Positions 59,908 to 61,193 of a stretch of 61,193 nt of DNA are shown here, one piece after another. Origin of the DNA: Candidatus Gastranaerophilales bacterium (GTDB taxonomy: Bacteria; Cyanobacteriota; Vampirovibrionia; Gastranaerophilales; Gastranaerophilaceae). Where the stretch lies: assembly GCA_944325705.1 (NCBI GenBank), contig CALVBB010000011.1:1-61193 (forward strand), read 5' to 3'. The notes beneath the pieces were generated by a model. The model was not told the DNA's origin, searched no databases, and saw only the letters and a program-made list of their open reading frames with translations. The translations under genes were made by a program, and so were the position numbers. Each line of letters starts with the position of its first letter. Position 1 is the first letter of the stretch.

Positions 59908-60900
59908 ATGCCTAAAATATCCATTATTATACCTTGTTATAATGTTGAAAAATATCTGGACAAATGTATGGAAAGCATTTTATCGCAGACGCTGTCCGAC
60001 ATAGAAATTATCTGCATTAATGACGGTTCTACAGATAACTCTCTTGATTTGTTAAACAAATACGCTTCATCTGACAACAGGTTCACTATTATAAACAAAA
60101 AGAATGAAGGTGTTGGAATTGCTCGTAATGCCGGGCTTAAACTTGCACAGGGCGAATACATTTACTTTGTAGATCCTGATGACTGGCTTCAAAATTCAGG
60201 AGTACTTTCAAAAATTTATGAAAAAGCAAGAAGTGAAAATCTTGATATACTGATTTTTGGTGGCTATTCCTGCAGAGTAACTAACGGAAAAGAGCATATT
60301 ACAAAAGGCGGTTACAGCTTAAGATACCTGCCTAAAAAATATCTGAACAAAGTATTTTCTTACAAAGATGTAAAAGAGGACATCTTTAAATTCCCGTCCA
60401 CAACTTGGACAAAATTATACAAACATGAATTTTTGAAAAAAAATAATATACAATTCCAGACAATTCCTGTCGGACAGGATCAGCTACCATTCTTTCATGC
60501 AATGATTACCGCAGAAAGAATAGCGGTGCTTGATGAATGTTTATACTGTTACAGAAAAAATCGTCCTAATTCCGCAATGACAGAAAAGAAACGTAAAAGT
60601 TTTTCGCCGATTTTTGTAATTGAAGGAATCGAGGAACTCTTGGTTAAACTCGGCAAAATAGACGAATACAAAGACATTTTTATAGATAAATATTTTGCCA
60701 AAGCAACCTCCTGGCTCGGTAAATTTGATAAAACTCTTAAAGCCGACTATTATAGCGCATATATAAAAATGCTTGAACATTTAAAGAAAGATTATCCTGA
60801 CGGCTGGTGGAAATATTTTACGCCATCAATCCAGGACAATTACTACACATTAAAAACAAAAATGATGTGTGCAAAATTAAAATATAAAATTCTGAAATAA
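59908..60900 (+). CDS. Glycosyltransferase family 2 protein
   Basis: 330 residues. KISIIIPCYNVEKYLDKCMESILSQTL is the GT2 N terminus (split), INDGSTDNS and FVDPDDWL hold the metal- and nucleotide-binding acids, and GIARNAGLKLAQGEY is the family middle motif. No membrane helix is seen, so it acts at the inner membrane surface on a polysaccharide or protein. Three start codons (59902, 59905, 59908) lie together; 59908 is best spaced from GGAG. TATAAT at 59885-59890 is the likely -10 box. Confidence 0.9.
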   Translation: MPKISIIIPCYNVEKYLDKCMESILSQTLSDIEIICINDGSTDNSLDLLNKYASSDNRFTIINKKNEGVGIARNAGLKLAQGEYIYFVDPDDWLQNSGVLSKIYEKARSENLDILIFGGYSCRVTNGKEHITKGGYSLRYLPKKYLNKVFSYKDVKEDIFKFPSTTWTKLYKHEFLKKNNIQFQTIPVGQDQLPFFHAMITAERIAVLDECLYCYRKNRPNSAMTEKKRKSFSPIFVIEGIEELLVKLGKIDEYKDIFIDKYFAKATSWLGKFDKTLKADYYSAYIKMLEHLKKDYPDGWWKYFTPSIQDNYYTLKTKMMCAKLKYKILK

Positions 60901-60950
60901 GACTTTGAAAATAATTATTTTTGTGATAATGTATAATAGTCAGCCATGAC

Positions 60951-61130
60951 AAAACCTTTGAAAATTGAATATTATATTTTTAATACTATGTCGTAGTGGC
61001 ACTGTGCCGCAGGAAAACAATTCTTAATTGTTTTCCGAGAGGGTTCACCTAGAGTGAACATCCGCCGCGAAGACAAGCTAAAAACCTTTGAAAATTGAAT
61101 ATTATTTTTTTAATACTATGTCGTAGTGGC
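60951..61130 (+). repeat. Direct repeat containing the tRNA-Leu promoter and 5' end
   Basis: 50 bp at 60951-61000 is repeated at 61081-61130 with one mismatch. Each copy has TTGAAA-17-TAATAC and the first 11 nt of tRNA-Leu (GTCGTAGTGGC). After 61000 the first copy departs into hairpins: GGCAC/GTGCC, an 11-bp GGAAAACAATT/AATTGTTTTCC and GTTCAC/GTGAAC. It then has CCGCCGCGAAGAC, which is imperfectly antisense to the tRNA-Leu 5' end (10 of 13 match). The arrangement parallels the tRNA-Arg repeats at 228-532. Confidence 0.85.
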
Positions 61131-61193
61131 GGAATGGTATACGCGCACGTTTGAGGGGCGTGTGGAGAGATCCGTGCGGGTTCAAGTCCCGCC
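61120..61193 (+). tRNA. tRNA-Leu (anticodon GAG), cut by the window end
   Basis: Acceptor strand GTCGTAG is followed by TGGCGGAATGGTATACGC (D-arm), an anticodon arm with stem CACGT/GCGTG and anticodon GAG in TTGAGGG. A long variable arm (TGGAGAGATCC) and the T-arm GGGTTCAAGTCCC come next. The sequence ends before the 3' acceptor strand. The long variable arm is typical of tRNA-Leu. A complete copy presumably continues beyond the window. Confidence 0.93.

Noticed and set aside
58118-61193. Prophage or transposon carrying the restriction-modification genes
   Set aside because: No integrase, transposase or terminal repeats were seen around the two genes, although the tRNA-Leu end lies nearby.

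Overview
The window looks like chromosomal DNA of an AT-rich (roughly 37% GC) Gram-negative bacterium with a very compact gene layout. The Kdo genes (kdsA, kdsD, kdsC), an OmpA-like protein, lspA and a SPOR protein imply an outer membrane. There are also flagellar rod/hook genes, a FliA-type sigma factor and many prepilin-like genes of the form FTLAEVLITLGIIG. Together with families of uncharacterised membrane proteins, this best fits a non-photosynthetic cyanobacterial relative (Vampirovibrionia / 'Melainabacteria', perhaps Gastranaerophilales). That assignment is inference from gene style, since the window contains no rRNA.

Layout. 1-620: tRNA-Arg(ACG) preceded by three ~101 bp repeats that each contain a 5' piece of the same tRNA. 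0.6-5.6 kb: ankyrin-repeat protein, NarL-type response regulator, nadB-nadC and a glycosyltransferase. 5.8-13.9 kb: two coupled membrane proteins of unknown role, the purSQL operon with an unusually short PurL, a CheR-like protein, then HEAT-queC-DUF366-SPOR. 14-22 kb: gatB, a SIS protein, an XRE regulator facing a pilin gene, the operon kdsA-MBL hydrolase-pheS, an M16 peptidase-like protein, an OmpA-like protein and fliA. 23-28 kb: an uncharacterised protein, a GT8 enzyme overlapping a CNNM transporter, a phosphoesterase and rqcP. 28-33 kb: an uncharacterised operon of two related membrane proteins plus a GH13-like enzyme. 33.5-40.7 kb: secreted protein, lspA, a pseudouridine synthase, a LapA-like protein, a frameshifted pilin, four small envelope proteins, murT and pdxJ. 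41-50 kb: three more pilin genes (one frameshifted), rex, coaX, sdaAA-sdaAB, surE and small proteins. 50-55 kb: antiporter, HxlR-cupin pair, kdsD-kdsC-queD-uppP. 55.8-59.9 kb: flgF-like, flgG, flgB, flgC, followed directly by an EcoRV-type restriction-modification system. The window ends with a GT2 enzyme, a duplicated tRNA 5' segment and a partial tRNA-Leu(GAG).

The signals I find most interesting are: (1) two unrelated tRNA genes each preceded by duplicated 5' tRNA fragments fused to hairpins and antisense tRNA sequence; (2) a pilin gene switched off by an 11-G tract, and a second pilin broken at an A7 slippery site; (3) two copies of an ~80 bp hairpin element whose arms differ in a paired way; (4) a set of apparently leaderless genes with the -10 box 6-7 nt before ATG; (5) the EcoRV-like system next to flgC; and (6) the operon of two paralogous membrane proteins and a GH13-like enzyme.

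All calls are from reading the sequence. No database search was possible.
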